Assembly (NCBI GenBank): GCA_947581865.1
Contig: CANPWA010000004.1
Location: forward strand, 62,001-126,000
Length of the DNA stretch: 64,000 bases
Direction of reading: 5' to 3'
Source: an uncultured Acetatifactor sp.
Lineage (GTDB): Bacteria; Bacillota; Clostridia; Lachnospirales; Lachnospiraceae
The position numbers and the translations under genes were made by a program. A model generated the notes under the pieces. That model was not told the DNA's origin. It ran no database searches and saw only the letters and a program-made list of their open reading frames with translations. Below are positions 26,226-35,477 of this stretch, piece by piece; within the stretch, counting starts at the first letter, position 1, and the number at the start of each line of letters is the position of its first letter.

Positions 26226-27634
26226 TAAAATTTAAAATACAGGAAAGGATTATCGCCCTCCACCATGATACGCCACACACAGATCCAGAACAAAGCGGCG
26301 AGGATCACATTGGTGAAAGCACTGTCCCGCCATCTCCGGTAAAGGCGCCTGATAAGGGGCGTGCTGGCGATAAACGCCACAGCCAGAAGTCCCCCGTAAG
26401 TGTGCAGCGCCGCCCTCCAGTCATTCGGCTGAACCGCAGACTGCGGCACGGCTCCCAACATCCTGCCCAGATACACAGACAGTTCCCTGACATCCGTGAT
26501 GGCAAAACACATCCATGTGAAGGGGATCACTGCCCACACATACAGATGGGGCACTAAACGCATCTGTTTCCAAATGCTCTCCCCGCCAATGGGATGACGG
26601 TCCAAAAAGATTTTGATCTGTCTTTCTATCACGATCAACACCCAGAGCAGAATGCCCCAGAGTAAGAAGTTCCCGCTTCCGCCGTGCCACAGCCCCGTAA
26701 GCGCCCATACGATCAACAGGTTCCTCGCCGTACACAGTTCGCCCCTGCGATTGCCGCCCAAGGGGATATAAATGTAATTACAGAACCACCGCCCCAGTGT
26801 GATATGCCACCGGCGATAAAAATCCCGTACCGATACGGCCATATAGGGATTTCTGAAATTTTCCGGAAAACGGAATCCCATCATACCGCCCAGCCCCATA
26901 GCCATCAGGGAATATCCATAGAAATCAAAATATATTTTGAAGGAATAGGCAATGGCGCCCAGCCAGGCCAACGGGGTAGAGATACTTTCAATTCCCCTCA
27001 CCTGCACATCGTTCCACAGAATTCCGACCCGGTCCGCAATCAGCACCTTGGCGACAAGTCCCAGCGTAAACAGTTTCAGCCCGTTCTGCACACTCTGCCA
27101 GCTCATCCGTCTCTCCGACATGGCGGCAGACACCTCGCCGTAATTGACGATGGGTCCGGAGATCAGCTGCGGGAACATCGTCACATAGGCAGCCGTCTTA
27201 ATGAGGGAGCGTTCCGCTGGGATGATCCCCTGATAAACATCAAAGAGATAGGAAAGGATCTGGAAGGTATAAAAGCTCACCCCCAAGGGCAGCGCCTCTC
27301 CCCTCATCGCCACCTTGAACAAAAACAAAATCCCTACATTACCTGTAATTGCAAAGAGCAGCACCCCCTTGCGCCACTCCAGATAGGTGCTGTATTTTCC
27401 CGTGCCCTGATATCGATCTTTATAGTAAGGCTCCGCCCCCAGAAATCTTCCCACAAAATGATTGACCGTCACAGACGCCAACAGTAAAAACAGATAGCGC
27501 GGCTCCCCCAGCGCATAAAACACAAGGCTTGCCGCCAGGAGCACCACATTTTTGAAACGCTTTGGCGTCAGTGCATAAAAAATAAAAAATGCGGGGAGGA
27601 AATAAAGCAGAAACTCAATGCTGCAGAATACCAA
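26225..27634 (-). CDS. MBOAT family membrane O-acyltransferase
   Basis: 469 residues, about ten helices. N-terminus MVFCSIEFLLYFLP and the stretches FRNPYMAVSVRDFYRRWHITLGRWF and LTGLWHGGSGNFLLWG are diagnostic of the AlgI/DltB/PatA group; the His of LWHG is the catalytic residue. Such proteins move acetyl groups across the membrane for O-acetylation of wall or capsule polysaccharides, with an SGNH protein completing transfer. The start is TTG at 27634: it alone gives the conserved MVF beginning. The gene makes a two-gene unit with the SGNH protein downstream. Confidence 0.92.
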   Translation of the reverse strand: MVFCSIEFLLYFLPAFFIFYALTPKRFKNVVLLAASLVFYALGEPRYLFLLLASVTVNHFVGRFLGAEPYYKDRYQGTGKYSTYLEWRKGVLLFAITGNVGILFLFKVAMRGEALPLGVSFYTFQILSYLFDVYQGIIPAERSLIKTAAYVTMFPQLISGPIVNYGEVSAAMSERRMSWQSVQNGLKLFTLGLVAKVLIADRVGILWNDVQVRGIESISTPLAWLGAIAYSFKIYFDFYGYSLMAMGLGGMMGFRFPENFRNPYMAVSVRDFYRRWHITLGRWFCNYIYIPLGGNRRGELCTARNLLIVWALTGLWHGGSGNFLLWGILLWVLIVIERQIKIFLDRHPIGGESIWKQMRLVPHLYVWAVIPFTWMCFAITDVRELSVYLGRMLGAVPQSAVQPNDWRAALHTYGGLLAVAFIASTPLIRRLYRRWRDSAFTNVILAALFWICVWRIMVEGDNPFLYFKF

Positions 27635-27829
27635 AAATCATCCCATCTTTCCTGTTCGTTCTGTCTATAATACTAGCTTGAAAATCGACACAATACAACA
27701 AAATTTTTCTTAATTTCTGCTTACATTTCGTTACAAACCTGTAATATTTATGTAATGTTGCCAAGATTTATATTATGCTATAAAATAAAGACAGTTCCCG
27801 CAAACATGAGAAAAAGGAGATGTGACCAT

Positions 27830-28591
27830 ATGAAAGAACAACTTTACACCATTCCCCTCAACGATGCCGTAAACGCCAACGATGAATGCCCTTTCTGTTT
27901 CATTGAACGGAACATTGAACAGGACCTTCTGGATTTCGTACTGGGAAGCGGCTCCTCCTATATGGAGGCGGATATCCGCGACATGACGGACCGTGCGGGA
28001 TTCTGCCGTCCCCATTTTCAAAAAATGTTTGACTACGGCAACACTTTAGGCAACGCCTGGATCCTGAAAACCCATTACAGGCGCGTCATCGGTGAGATGA
28101 AAAAAGAATTTGCAGACTTTAAACCCGGCAAAACCTCTTTAAAAGACAAACTGATGAAGACTGCCTCTGAGAGCAATTCCGTGAGCGCATGGATCCGGGA
28201 GAAGACCCAGTCCTGCTATATCTGCCAGCATTACCGGGAAACCTATGAGCGCTATATGGACACCTTCTTTTATCTGTATAAAAATGATGGTGAATTCCGG
28301 GAAAAGATCCTGCACGGCAAGGGATTCTGCCTCCCCCATTTCGGGGATCTGTGCCGTGCGGCAGAGGGAAAGCTTTCGGACAAACAAAAAGAAGAATTCT
28401 ACACGGAAATGTTTCGTCTGATGGAAGACAATATGGAGAGGGTGTCAGAGGATGTGTCCTGGATGGTCGAGAAATTTGACTACAAGAACAAAGATGCCGA
28501 CTGGAAAAACTCAAAGGATGCCATCCAGCGGGGCATGCAGAAATTAAAGGGCGGATACCCCGCCGATCCGATCTATAAAATGCAAAAATAA
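27830..28591 (+). CDS. DUF6062 family protein with paired Cys-Cys/Cys-His motifs
   Basis: 253 residues, no signal peptide or membrane helix. Two similar halves each have a CxxC followed later by a CxPHF motif: CPFC (about residue 22) with FCRPHF, and CYIC (about 129) with FCLPHF. This regular spacing suggests two metal or iron-sulfur sites formed by an internal duplication. Common in Lachnospiraceae; function not known to me. ATG 27830 is chosen for its AAGGAG ten bases upstream; the frame upstream lacks a ribosome site. Converges with the TetR gene. Confidence 0.8.
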   Translation: MKEQLYTIPLNDAVNANDECPFCFIERNIEQDLLDFVLGSGSSYMEADIRDMTDRAGFCRPHFQKMFDYGNTLGNAWILKTHYRRVIGEMKKEFADFKPGKTSLKDKLMKTASESNSVSAWIREKTQSCYICQHYRETYERYMDTFFYLYKNDGEFREKILHGKGFCLPHFGDLCRAAEGKLSDKQKEEFYTEMFRLMEDNMERVSEDVSWMVEKFDYKNKDADWKNSKDAIQRGMQKLKGGYPADPIYKMQK

Positions 28592-28603
28592 AAAACCATG
28601 TTT

Positions 28604-29203
28604 TCAGCGCTCCACAAGCATTTGGACCATATCGATATACCCACAGATCTCCCGGTACAGCATTTCCGGCTGAAAAGAGGCGTCGAAAAAGCGCTCGGTC
28701 ATCAGACCGCTCACCGTCATCTCCAGCATCGTGAGCAGCTTCCCGCCCTCCACTCCTTCGGGCAGCCCGGAGGTATCCACCCTGCTGTAGAGGGACTCAT
28801 AGGTATCCGACAGAGACTGACGCATCTGCTCCACGGCAAATAACGCCTCCTTGACATCCTCAGACAGGGAGCGGTTGAGAAACTGCTGCATATAGGGATA
28901 TCCGCACAGGGCGCGCACGCGCGCCGCCTGCACCTGCCGGAAGAGTTCAAACAGATCCGTCTCCGCCCTGTCCACCGCACTCAGCTCCAGCTTCATATAG
29001 CGCACACTGTAATCGTATACAAACGTATACGCTCCCAGCTTGCTTGAAAAATAATGAAACAGCAGCCCCTTACTGATGCCGGCTTCACGGACGATATCAT
29101 CGGTGCTTGCGTGACGGTATCCCTGCAGGGCAAACACCTTCAGCGCCGCGTTGATCATTCGGTCCTGTTTTTCTTTTTTTAAGTCAAAAAATCTGGCGTT
29201 CAT
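28604..29203 (-). CDS. TetR/AcrR family transcriptional regulator
   Basis: 199 residues. Helix-turn-helix in the first 50 residues (ALQGYRHASTDDIVREAGISKGLLFHYF), followed by an all-helical ligand domain without a recognisable specificity. ATG 29203 has GGAG upstream and starts nine residues before the HTH, so it is preferred to the in-frame ATG at 29236. Divergent from the small membrane protein gene at 29383, which may be its target. Confidence 0.9.
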   Translation of the reverse strand: MNARFFDLKKEKQDRMINAALKVFALQGYRHASTDDIVREAGISKGLLFHYFSSKLGAYTFVYDYSVRYMKLELSAVDRAETDLFELFRQVQAARVRALCGYPYMQQFLNRSLSEDVKEALFAVEQMRQSLSDTYESLYSRVDTSGLPEGVEGGKLLTMLEMTVSGLMTERFFDASFQPEMLYREICGYIDMVQMLVER

Positions 29204-29382
29204 CCGCTTTGCTCCGTTTCTTTGGTAAGGTGTCACAAGCCTATTCAGTGTAACACAATTGCGTCATGCTTTCAACTTGTAACGAAAGTTTTTAAAAAAT
29301 TTACACATATTCTCTTTTCAATTTCGCAAAATAGTATTACTATAGAAGTACAGACCTGACATTTATTGGAAAGGAGTTACAC

Positions 29383-29769
29383 ATGGCTAAAAAATTTGGT
29401 AAATTCTTATTGTTCACCGCAGCGATCGGTGCTGCCGGTGCCGCAGCTTACTATTATATGCAGAAAAAGGACGCCGCCCTCATGGCAGAGTCCGACGAGG
29501 ATTATGATGATTTCAGCGAAGATGCGGATGAGAAAGATACCTCCCGCACCTATGTTCCCCTTCCTCACGACGGAACAGGATCTTCCGAAAACGCTGCCGC
29601 CGCAGACACGGCTCCCGCACAGGAAGCCCCTTCCGCAAAAGCCCCTTCGGAAGAAGATCTCTTTACCCCCCTGTCAGAACAGGCAGCACAGACTGCGGAA
29701 ACAGCAGGCGGTGAAATGGAGGAAACTGTGGAGGAATTCTTCGACGATGGGGATTCCGTCACCGGATAA
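29383..29769 (+). CDS. Small acidic membrane-anchored protein of unknown function
   Basis: 128 residues. Starts MAKKFGKFLLFTAAIGAAGAA, one N-terminal helix of the YtxH-like kind, then about 95 residues that are strongly acidic and rich in Ala, Pro, Ser and Glu, with no expected fold. AAAGGAG precedes ATG by eight bases. It is a single gene with its own terminator and lies divergent from the TetR gene. No recognised family. Confidence 0.75.
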   Translation: MAKKFGKFLLFTAAIGAAGAAAYYYMQKKDAALMAESDEDYDDFSEDADEKDTSRTYVPLPHDGTGSSENAAAADTAPAQEAPSAKAPSEEDLFTPLSEQAAQTAETAGGEMEETVEEFFDDGDSVTG

Positions 29770-29798
29770 GGGCTTTGACAACATAATTACAGGACAAC

Positions 29799-29832
29799 GA
29801 AGCGTGGCTACAGCCACGCTTCTTCTAATTTT
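29799..29832 (+). terminator. Intrinsic terminator shared by convergent genes
   Basis: A perfect 10-bp stem GAAGCGTGGC (29799-29808) with GCCACGCTTC (29813-29822) and loop TACA, then TTCTAATTTT. The MocR stop codon (29808-29810) overlaps the stem. Confidence 0.85.
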
Positions 29833-31235
29833 CGCACCCCTTCCGTGATCCCCTGCTCGCTCAGGGAGCCGAACCCCAGAAGCACCGTGGCATTTCCCTC
29901 CACCGCCTCCACGCAGCTGTCGGAGATCCCATAGACTTTTACGCCCTTCTTGCGCGCGCGGGCGATCAGCTCCTCTTCTGTCTCGTTCCCCTTCGCCGTG
30001 AGTACAAGATGCAGCCCTCCGTGCTCTCCGGAGAAAGAGAAACGACCGGCAAAAGGTTCCAGGCTCCTGAGCAGAAGATCATGCTTTGCCCGGTAAATTT
30101 TGCGCATTTTGTTCAAATGTCTCTCAAAATAGCCGTCCCGGATAAATTCATTGAGCACTCCCTGGTCAATGCGCGAAACCGTGCAGGAATAAAAATAACA
30201 GTCCCGGCGATAAATTTCCAGCAATTTCCGGGGAAGGACCATATAGCTGACACGGATCGCGGGAGCAATCGCCTTGGAGAAAGTGCCGATATAGATCACT
30301 TTACCATGTTCATCCGAGGACTGGAGGGAAGGAATCGGCTTTCCCCGGTAGCGGAATTCGCTGTCATAATCGTCCTCGATCAGATAGCGCTCCTCCGCGC
30401 CATCCGCCCATTTGAGCAATTCCGTCCTTCGTCCGATGGGCATGACGGTTCCCGTGGGAAACTGATGGGAAGGCATTACATACGCCACTCTGGCATCCGT
30501 TTTCTCCAGCTCGTCCACCACCATGCCGTTTTCGTCCATGGGTACGGTCACAACCCGGTAGGCAAAAGACTGAAAGATTCTCCATGTCCTCTTATAGGTG
30601 GGGTTTTCCATGGCAATTTCCACATGCCTCCCCAGAATCTTCTCCAAAAGCATCAAAAGATAATCGTTTCCGGCTCCCACGATAATCTGTTCCGGGGTAC
30701 AGTTCACTCCCCGGGAAGAATGGAGATAACGACTGACGGTAAGCCGCAGATCATAGTCGCCCTGGGGCTCTCCCCGGGCAAAAAGCTCACTGTTCCCATC
30801 ATTTAAGATGTTCCTGTTGATCCGCTTCCACACACTGAAGGGAAAACCCGACATATCGATTCCGTGTGGGGCAAAGTCATAAAAAGGCGCTTCCTGTGTC
30901 GGGATTTCCGCCCCTCTCTCCGCCCGGCTTTCTTTCTCCGGGACGCTTTCCCGGGGCTGTTGCCTCTCTCCGAGCCGCAAAAGCCCCTCGATGGGACAGA
31001 CAAAATATCCCCGGCAGGCTCTCGCCTCAATATACCCCTCACTCTGGAGCTGATCATAGGCATAATCCACCGTACTCCGCGCCACCTGCAGATATTCCGC
31101 CAGAGAGCGGGTGGAGGGGAGCCGCTCTCCTGCCAGCAGCTTCCCCTCCCTGATCTCATGCCGGATATGCTCATAGATCTGCTCATACAGGCACTTTTCA
31201 CTGTCTGCCTGAAGGCGTATGGTCATGTCATACAT
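29808..31235 (-). CDS. MocR-type GntR/aminotransferase fusion regulator
   Basis: 475 residues. Residues 1-80 are a GntR winged helix (LPSTRSLAEYLQVARSTVDYAYDQL); the rest is a fold-type I aminotransferase domain with the PLP Lys in GTFSKAIAPAIRVSY and the phosphate-binding Arg. MocR regulators respond to PLP and an amino compound; GabR and PdxR are examples. No pdxST, gabT or other obvious target is adjacent, so the effector is unknown. It follows the DUF2225 gene by nine bases and could be the last gene of the glnS transcript. Confidence 0.92.
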   Translation of the reverse strand: MYDMTIRLQADSEKCLYEQIYEHIRHEIREGKLLAGERLPSTRSLAEYLQVARSTVDYAYDQLQSEGYIEARACRGYFVCPIEGLLRLGERQQPRESVPEKESRAERGAEIPTQEAPFYDFAPHGIDMSGFPFSVWKRINRNILNDGNSELFARGEPQGDYDLRLTVSRYLHSSRGVNCTPEQIIVGAGNDYLLMLLEKILGRHVEIAMENPTYKRTWRIFQSFAYRVVTVPMDENGMVVDELEKTDARVAYVMPSHQFPTGTVMPIGRRTELLKWADGAEERYLIEDDYDSEFRYRGKPIPSLQSSDEHGKVIYIGTFSKAIAPAIRVSYMVLPRKLLEIYRRDCYFYSCTVSRIDQGVLNEFIRDGYFERHLNKMRKIYRAKHDLLLRSLEPFAGRFSFSGEHGGLHLVLTAKGNETEEELIARARKKGVKVYGISDSCVEAVEGNATVLLGFGSLSEQGITEGVRKLEEAWL

Positions 31236-31244
31236 GGCATTTTC

Positions 31245-32108
31245 TCACTTATTGTTTATTTTCCTGAGATCCTGGATGATCTCTTCCTTCAGCTCCCTCG
31301 CCTTATCCTTGGTCCGTGAATTTGCGCCGGGCGAAGTAATGATCTTCGCCACCAGTTTGCCTGCGGTATCATAGTCTTTAAAACGGACGCACATCTCGGC
31401 AAGCAGATAATCGATGGTCACTTCATCCATACCGCACATAGGGAAACTTTCCGTCTGGCGGGCCTCCGAAAACCCCTTATAGGCATTTTTCATATAGCTC
31501 TCTTCCATGGAGTACGCACTCTCCAGCTGATTGCTGGTAGTCTCATTCCTGGACTCGAGCATCTCCGTATATCCGCGCAGCAGCCATGCGGCTTTGAGAC
31601 AGATATAGGCTTTCTCACTGTTCTTCGCACGCTTTATCACAGCGTTTGCCAGGGCCAGCTTATAACGCTCTATAGCCTCCTCATAGCTGTATGTCTCCTC
31701 TTTGTACTCATGAAGGTGCACTTTGCGGGTGATCTGCTCCGTGATGAGCTTCGCCTGCAGGGAAGTCAGCTGTGAGAAAAATCTCGTAAGGGCAGTGTAG
31801 CCGCATTTCGGGCACATGATCACATCATATTTCTGGGCATCCACCGCTTCATACACGGGGCGCAGATCCTTATCCATCCTGAGCAGTTTTGCTTTGCCGG
31901 TCTTCATGACCTTATTGGTAAACTTTGTATCACAGACCGGGCAGGTAAAGGACTTATCATAGATCAAATCCTTCTCCTGCACCTGCTGCTTCTGAACTGT
32001 GGCGCTCTCCTTACTGCGTTTTTTTGTCTCCTCCGGCTGCGCAAATATATCCACATCCTCTAAACCGCCCAGCCCCAATGCCGACAATCCCGATAATAAT
32101 CCTGACAT
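31245..32108 (-). CDS. DUF2225 family zinc-ribbon protein
   Basis: 287 residues. Two CxxC pairs, CPVC (near residue 57) and CPKC (near 103), form the DUF2225 zinc site; the C-terminal half is helical, TPR-like, with the repeat-type stretch YKLALANAVIKRAKNSEKAY. Function unknown in the literature I can recall. ATG 32108 has AGGAGGG upstream and starts one base after the glnS stop, which fixes it against the in-frame ATG at 32135 inside glnS. Confidence 0.88.
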   Translation of the reverse strand: MSGLLSGLSALGLGGLEDVDIFAQPEETKKRSKESATVQKQQVQEKDLIYDKSFTCPVCDTKFTNKVMKTGKAKLLRMDKDLRPVYEAVDAQKYDVIMCPKCGYTALTRFFSQLTSLQAKLITEQITRKVHLHEYKEETYSYEEAIERYKLALANAVIKRAKNSEKAYICLKAAWLLRGYTEMLESRNETTSNQLESAYSMEESYMKNAYKGFSEARQTESFPMCGMDEVTIDYLLAEMCVRFKDYDTAGKLVAKIITSPGANSRTKDKARELKEEIIQDLRKINNK

Positions 32109-32109
32109 C

Positions 32110-33801
32110 TTATCCCTCCTGTTTTGGCAATACATAAGAACTCTTTAACGACACGATCCTGTTGAACACCATGGCATTCTCTTTGGAATCCTTAGGATCC
32201 ACACTAAAAAATCCCTGTCTCACAAACTGAAATCTATCATATGCCTTAGCCCCTGCAAATGCAGGTTCCAGATAACAATCTTCCATCACCGTGAGAGAGT
32301 CGGGATTCAGATTCAGACTGCCATCCTCATTATAGACTCCCTTCTCCTCATCGATCAGATTCTCAAACAGCCGCACCTGCGCACAGATTGCCTGCGGCGC
32401 GGATACCCAGTGAATGGTTCCCTTTACCTTACGCCCATCGGGGCTGTTTCCCCCCTTAGAAGCCGGGTCATAAGTGCAGTGGATCTCCACGATCCTGCCC
32501 GTCTCATCCTTCACACATCCGGTACAGGTCACAAAATAGGCATTCATCAGGCGGACTTCATTTCCCGGAAACATACGGAAATATTTTTTGGGAGGTTCCT
32601 CCATGAAATCCTCTCTCTCAATATATAACTCTCTTCCAAAGGGAATCTGCCTCGTTCCCAGCGCCTCATTCTCCGGATTGTTCACCGCCTCCATCATCTC
32701 CACCTGCCCCTCGGGATAATTGTCGATGACAAGCTTCACCGGGTCAAGAACCGCCATATAGCGGGGCGCTTTCGCCTTGAGATCCTCTCGGATACAATAC
32801 TCCAGCATCGCATAATCCACGGAGGACTGGCTCTTGGAAACACCGCACAGCTCCACAAACATACGGATGGATTCCGGTGTGAAACCGCGTCTTCTCAGCG
32901 CGGCGATGGACACCAGTCTGGGATCGTCCCAGCCGTCCACAATGCCGTCTGCCACCAGCTTTTTGATATAGCGCTTGCCCGTCACCACATTGGTCAGATA
33001 CATCTTGGCAAACTCGATCTGCCTGGGGGGATGGGGGTACTCCAGCTCACGCACCACCCAGTCATAGAGCGGTCTGTGATCCTCAAATTCCAACGTACAG
33101 ATAGAGTGGGTAACTCCCTCTATGGCATCCTCAATGGGATGCGCAAAATCATACATGGGATAGATGCACCAGGCATCCCCTGTATTGTGATGGCTGATAT
33201 GTGCCACACGGTAGATGACCGGATCGCGCATATTGATGTTGGGAGACGACATATCAATGCGGGCCCGCAACACTTTTTCACCGTCCGCGTACTTCCCGTT
33301 TTTCATCTCTTCAAACAGCCTCAGATTTTCCTCGACACTTCTTGCACGGGAGGGATCTTCCCTGCCCGGTTCCTCAAAACTTCCGCGGTATTCCCTGATC
33401 TCATCCGCCGACAGATCCGAAACATACGCCCTGCCCTTTTTTATCAGTTTCACAGCCGCCTCATACATCTGCCCAAAATAATCGGAGGCAAAAAAAAGCC
33501 GATCTTCCCAGTCTGCGCCCAGCCACGCCACATCCGCCTTGATGGATTCCACGAATTCCTCGTCCTCTTTCGTGGGATTGGTGTCATCGAAACGCATATT
33601 AAACTGCCCGTGATATTTCTGCGCCAGACCATAATTTAACAGTATGCTCTTGGCATGTCCGATATGCAGATAGCCGTTGGGCTCGGGAGGGAATCTTGTG
33701 CGCACCGTATCGTACACGCCCTCCGCCAGATCCCTGTCGATCTCCTGCTCGATGAAATTTCTGCTCTCCCTCTCCAGTTTCTCTTCCACGTTGTCGCTCA
33801 T
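32110..33801 (-). CDS. glnS: Glutaminyl-tRNA synthetase
   Basis: 563 residues. Class Ic synthetase with [16 protein letters not shown] (HIGH motif) and the GlnRS-typical stretches MRFDDTNP and [11 protein letters not shown], plus the C-terminal beta-barrel anticodon domain. Where E. coli GlnRS has the KMSKS-like VMSKR, this protein reads VVTGKR. It charges tRNA-Gln directly, so Gln-tRNA does not depend on the amidotransferase encoded at 51948-55414. ATG 33801 has GGAAAGGA upstream; the ATG at 33831 does not. Confidence 0.95.
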   Translation of the reverse strand: MSDNVEEKLERESRNFIEQEIDRDLAEGVYDTVRTRFPPEPNGYLHIGHAKSILLNYGLAQKYHGQFNMRFDDTNPTKEDEEFVESIKADVAWLGADWEDRLFFASDYFGQMYEAAVKLIKKGRAYVSDLSADEIREYRGSFEEPGREDPSRARSVEENLRLFEEMKNGKYADGEKVLRARIDMSSPNINMRDPVIYRVAHISHHNTGDAWCIYPMYDFAHPIEDAIEGVTHSICTLEFEDHRPLYDWVVRELEYPHPPRQIEFAKMYLTNVVTGKRYIKKLVADGIVDGWDDPRLVSIAALRRRGFTPESIRMFVELCGVSKSQSSVDYAMLEYCIREDLKAKAPRYMAVLDPVKLVIDNYPEGQVEMMEAVNNPENEALGTRQIPFGRELYIEREDFMEEPPKKYFRMFPGNEVRLMNAYFVTCTGCVKDETGRIVEIHCTYDPASKGGNSPDGRKVKGTIHWVSAPQAICAQVRLFENLIDEEKGVYNEDGSLNLNPDSLTVMEDCYLEPAFAGAKAYDRFQFVRQGFFSVDPKDSKENAMVFNRIVSLKSSYVLPKQEG

Positions 33802-33841
33802 TGTTGTCAGTCCTTTCCCGATTACATACATTACTGATTAG

Positions 33842-33871
33842 ATTCTATCACATCTGCCTGTACTTTCACAA
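33842..33871 (-). promoter_or_regulatory. Probable promoter of glnS
   Basis: Minus-strand TTGTGA (33871-33866), 18-base spacer, TAGAAT (33847-33842), about 40 bases before ATG 33801. No T-box is seen in this leader. Confidence 0.5.
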
Positions 33872-33918
33872 GTAAATCTTCCAAACGGTATTGGGATCCG
33901 GTATTGTTCTTCATCCGT

Positions 33919-35445
33919 CTAACCGGTCACTTCAACATAACTCAGGGCAAAGAGATCCCGCTCCACCACATAAATCTCATGAATATTATCCGAACGCACT
34001 GCCAGCCAGTCTCCGGGTTTTCCCAGCATATAATTTTCTCTGTCCCAGGAGGCAAAAACCTTCACACCCTTTTCCAGCGGTTTCGCGTAGATGCTCACGT
34101 CGCCGGTGGGAATACATTTGCGGGCATAATCCGTCAGCAAAAGATCCTGCCCGTTCGCCCGGTTCTTGATCACCGGAAGGTACTCCATCCGGACCGTGCA
34201 TTCCGCAATGTTGTATTTTCCCTCCACAGGGCGGTAATTGCGCAAAAATTCATTTCTGTCAACGGGGTAAACCTCCCCCTTGATTCCGATGACGATATAG
34301 AGGTTGTCCTCCACCTTTAAATCCATGTCACCCTCCAGGGTACGGATGGTGACAGGCGTTCCCAGGGGAAGCAGATCATCCGCCTCCACATAACCCATGG
34401 GTATTTTTTTCCTCCGGCAGAGGCGCATTTTTGTCAGATCCACCTCGTAACTGCCGGAATAAATCAATTCAAAACTGTCAAAATACTCCACCATGCGATT
34501 GTTAAAATAGGCCTCCGCATGCAGGGTTGGAAATTGCTCCTCATAGAGTCTCAGACTGATAAAGCCGCCCGCTTTCTCATAGTGGCCGCCTCCGGAGCCG
34601 ATCCCCTCGGACAGATAAGCGGCGAGCTCCCGGGCGTTTACCTCGCGGATACAGCTCCGCACAGAATATTTATATCCGTCTCCCGTCTCGTTAAACACCA
34701 CACAGGTTTTGATCACATCCACCTGCAGCAAAAAATCACTGATCAGGCCCAGGATATTCGGGTCACAGGGCTGGGCCTTGATAACCGCAAAGCCATAGTC
34801 GTCATTGAAGCTGTAACGTATCATGGCAACTCCCGCAATCTCCAATTCCCTCAGAGACAGATTGGTATTGCGGAACATATTGATCAGCCCTTTCTCGTAA
34901 GGCACCGACTCCCTCATATCCATATCCAATGGATTATACAGCTCGGAGAACTGATTGGTATCCGTATAAAGCCCGTAATAAAGCGCCGTTCCCAGCCCTT
35001 CGTCGTCATATACAGTGTATCCCACATCCGTCAGGAGCTTCCACACCAGCGTGGAGCAGCTTCCGAGATTGGAATTGATGATACTTAGTTCCACATTGTC
35101 GATCTCCTGCTGGTGATGGTCAATGACGGCTACCCTGTCCGCCTTAAGACAGGTTACATTTCCCGCGCCATACTGGCAGTCCACCGTGATGAGCAGCCCC
35201 TCCAAAAAGAGGGACTCCGCATCCTGCAAAGAGACATATTCCACAGGCAGATGCAGTTCCTCCACCATCAGCCGGATATTGGACTTTTGTATCTGATTCT
35301 TGCCGCTGTAGACCAGGCGGACCTTCCTGCCCCGGCTCTTAAAATAGCAGTACAGCCCATAGCCCGATGCGAGGGCATCCGCATCCGGATTATCATGACA
35401 CTGTATGGTGATAGGATCGTATCCTTCCAGATCTGTCAGCCTCAT
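33919..35445 (-). CDS. DHH family phosphoesterase with C-terminal extension
   Basis: 508 residues. N-terminal DHH domain with HDNPDADALASG and the metal-binding VIDHHQQE; a DHHA1-like nucleic-acid/nucleotide domain with GSGGGHYEKAGG near residue 300; then about 190 residues that match no domain I know. DHH proteins of this layout degrade short oligonucleotides or cyclic dinucleotides, but the extension makes direct assignment unsafe. An AAAGGGG ribosome site supports ATG 35445 over an upstream in-frame TTG. Last gene of the purine cluster, 32 bases after the AICAR transformylase. Confidence 0.85.
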   Translation of the reverse strand: MRLTDLEGYDPITIQCHDNPDADALASGYGLYCYFKSRGRKVRLVYSGKNQIQKSNIRLMVEELHLPVEYVSLQDAESLFLEGLLITVDCQYGAGNVTCLKADRVAVIDHHQQEIDNVELSIINSNLGSCSTLVWKLLTDVGYTVYDDEGLGTALYYGLYTDTNQFSELYNPLDMDMRESVPYEKGLINMFRNTNLSLRELEIAGVAMIRYSFNDDYGFAVIKAQPCDPNILGLISDFLLQVDVIKTCVVFNETGDGYKYSVRSCIREVNARELAAYLSEGIGSGGGHYEKAGGFISLRLYEEQFPTLHAEAYFNNRMVEYFDSFELIYSGSYEVDLTKMRLCRRKKIPMGYVEADDLLPLGTPVTIRTLEGDMDLKVEDNLYIVIGIKGEVYPVDRNEFLRNYRPVEGKYNIAECTVRMEYLPVIKNRANGQDLLLTDYARKCIPTGDVSIYAKPLEKGVKVFASWDRENYMLGKPGDWLAVRSDNIHEIYVVERDLFALSYVEVTG

Positions 35446-35477
35446 AGAATACCCCTTTATCCTCAATTTACATCGTC

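Noticed and set aside
29808..31235. Assignment of the MocR-type gene as PdxR or GabR
   Set aside because: Neither pdxS/pdxT nor gabT/gabD is adjacent, so naming a specific regulator would be a guess.
33842..33871. T-box leader in front of glnS
   Set aside because: No GGGTGGTACCGCG-type core or terminator occurs between the promoter and the glnS ATG.
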